Shown: positions 6,323 to 6,354 of the stretch, in pieces | How the letters are laid out: each line of letters starts with the position of its first letter | How positions within the stretch are numbered: position 1 is the first letter of the stretch | From: Ignavibacteriota bacterium | GTDB taxonomy: Bacteria; Bacteroidota; Ignavibacteria; Tepidaquicellales; Tepidaquicellaceae | Assembly: GCA_003135995.1 (NCBI GenBank) | Contig: PNBM01000304.1 | Location: forward strand, 856 to 7,209 | Length of the DNA: 6,354 bases | Direction: 5' to 3' | The notes under the pieces: model-generated | What the model was told of the DNA's origin: nothing | What the model saw: only the letters and a program-made list of their open reading frames with translations | Databases searched by the model: none | Position numbers and translations under genes: made by a program

Positions 6323-6354
6323 ATGTATTCCCCAAAAATATCAGAAGAATTAAT
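6323..6354 (+). CDS. Start of an unrecognised gene, possibly a ribbon-helix-helix-type small DNA-binding protein
   Basis: Ten complete codons are visible (MYSPKISEEL) before the window ends. The start is well supported by an extended -10 promoter, a strong Shine-Dalgarno site and correct spacing. The opening recalls small MYSPKI...-type proteins that I associate loosely with ribbon-helix-helix regulators; ten residues cannot establish this. The long dyad over its own promoter would fit a self-regulating DNA-binding protein. It is transcribed divergently from the minus-strand block. Confidence 0.6.
   Translation, partial: MYSPKISEEL

Overview
This is an AT-rich bacterial window that looks like a piece of a phage-defence or accessory island. 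No RNA genes, CRISPR arrays or transposases are visible. The taxon cannot be fixed from the sequence. Two genes have clear Shine-Dalgarno sites (AGGAAG before the NACHT gene, AAAGGAGT before the rightmost gene), so canonical initiation is used at least in part. Hand-counted 60-base samples suggest a mosaic: 23/60 G+C in the left flanking gene (121-180), 17/60 and 23/60 in the NACHT gene (2041-2100, 2941-3000), and 9/60 and 14/60 in the two-gene module (4081-4140, 5041-5100).

Layout. A plus-strand gene with its 5' end outside the window finishes at 368 and is not recognised. It converges on a block of four minus-strand genes filling 430-6151. Read in the direction of transcription, these are: a 348-residue protein resembling NdpA/YejK-type nucleoid-associated proteins (6151-5105); a 483-residue protein with three predicted C-terminal membrane helices (5104-3653), whose ATG directly follows the previous stop; a small gene (3605-3209) that appears broken by one extra A in a short A run; and an 893-residue NACHT NTPase with an N-terminal PD-(D/E)XK-like nuclease domain and C-terminal HEAT-like repeats (3111-430), preceded by its own leader. 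At the right edge a plus-strand gene begins at 6323 (MYSPKISEEL...). It is separated from the block by a 171-base divergent control region with a candidate promoter in each direction and several dyad symmetries.

How the genes may work together. The NACHT protein fits the bacterial NLR-like class of anti-phage proteins: a repeat sensor, an NTPase switch and a nuclease effector. The two overlapping-in-logic genes upstream (a soluble, possibly DNA-binding protein plus a membrane-anchored coiled-coil protein) look like an independent two-component module. Their organisation recalls Kiwa, which pairs a membrane protein with a DNA-associated protein, but I see no sequence reason to call them KwaA/KwaB. 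They are the best candidate in the window for an undescribed system. Defence roles for all these genes are inferred from domain architecture and neighbourhood, not demonstrated.
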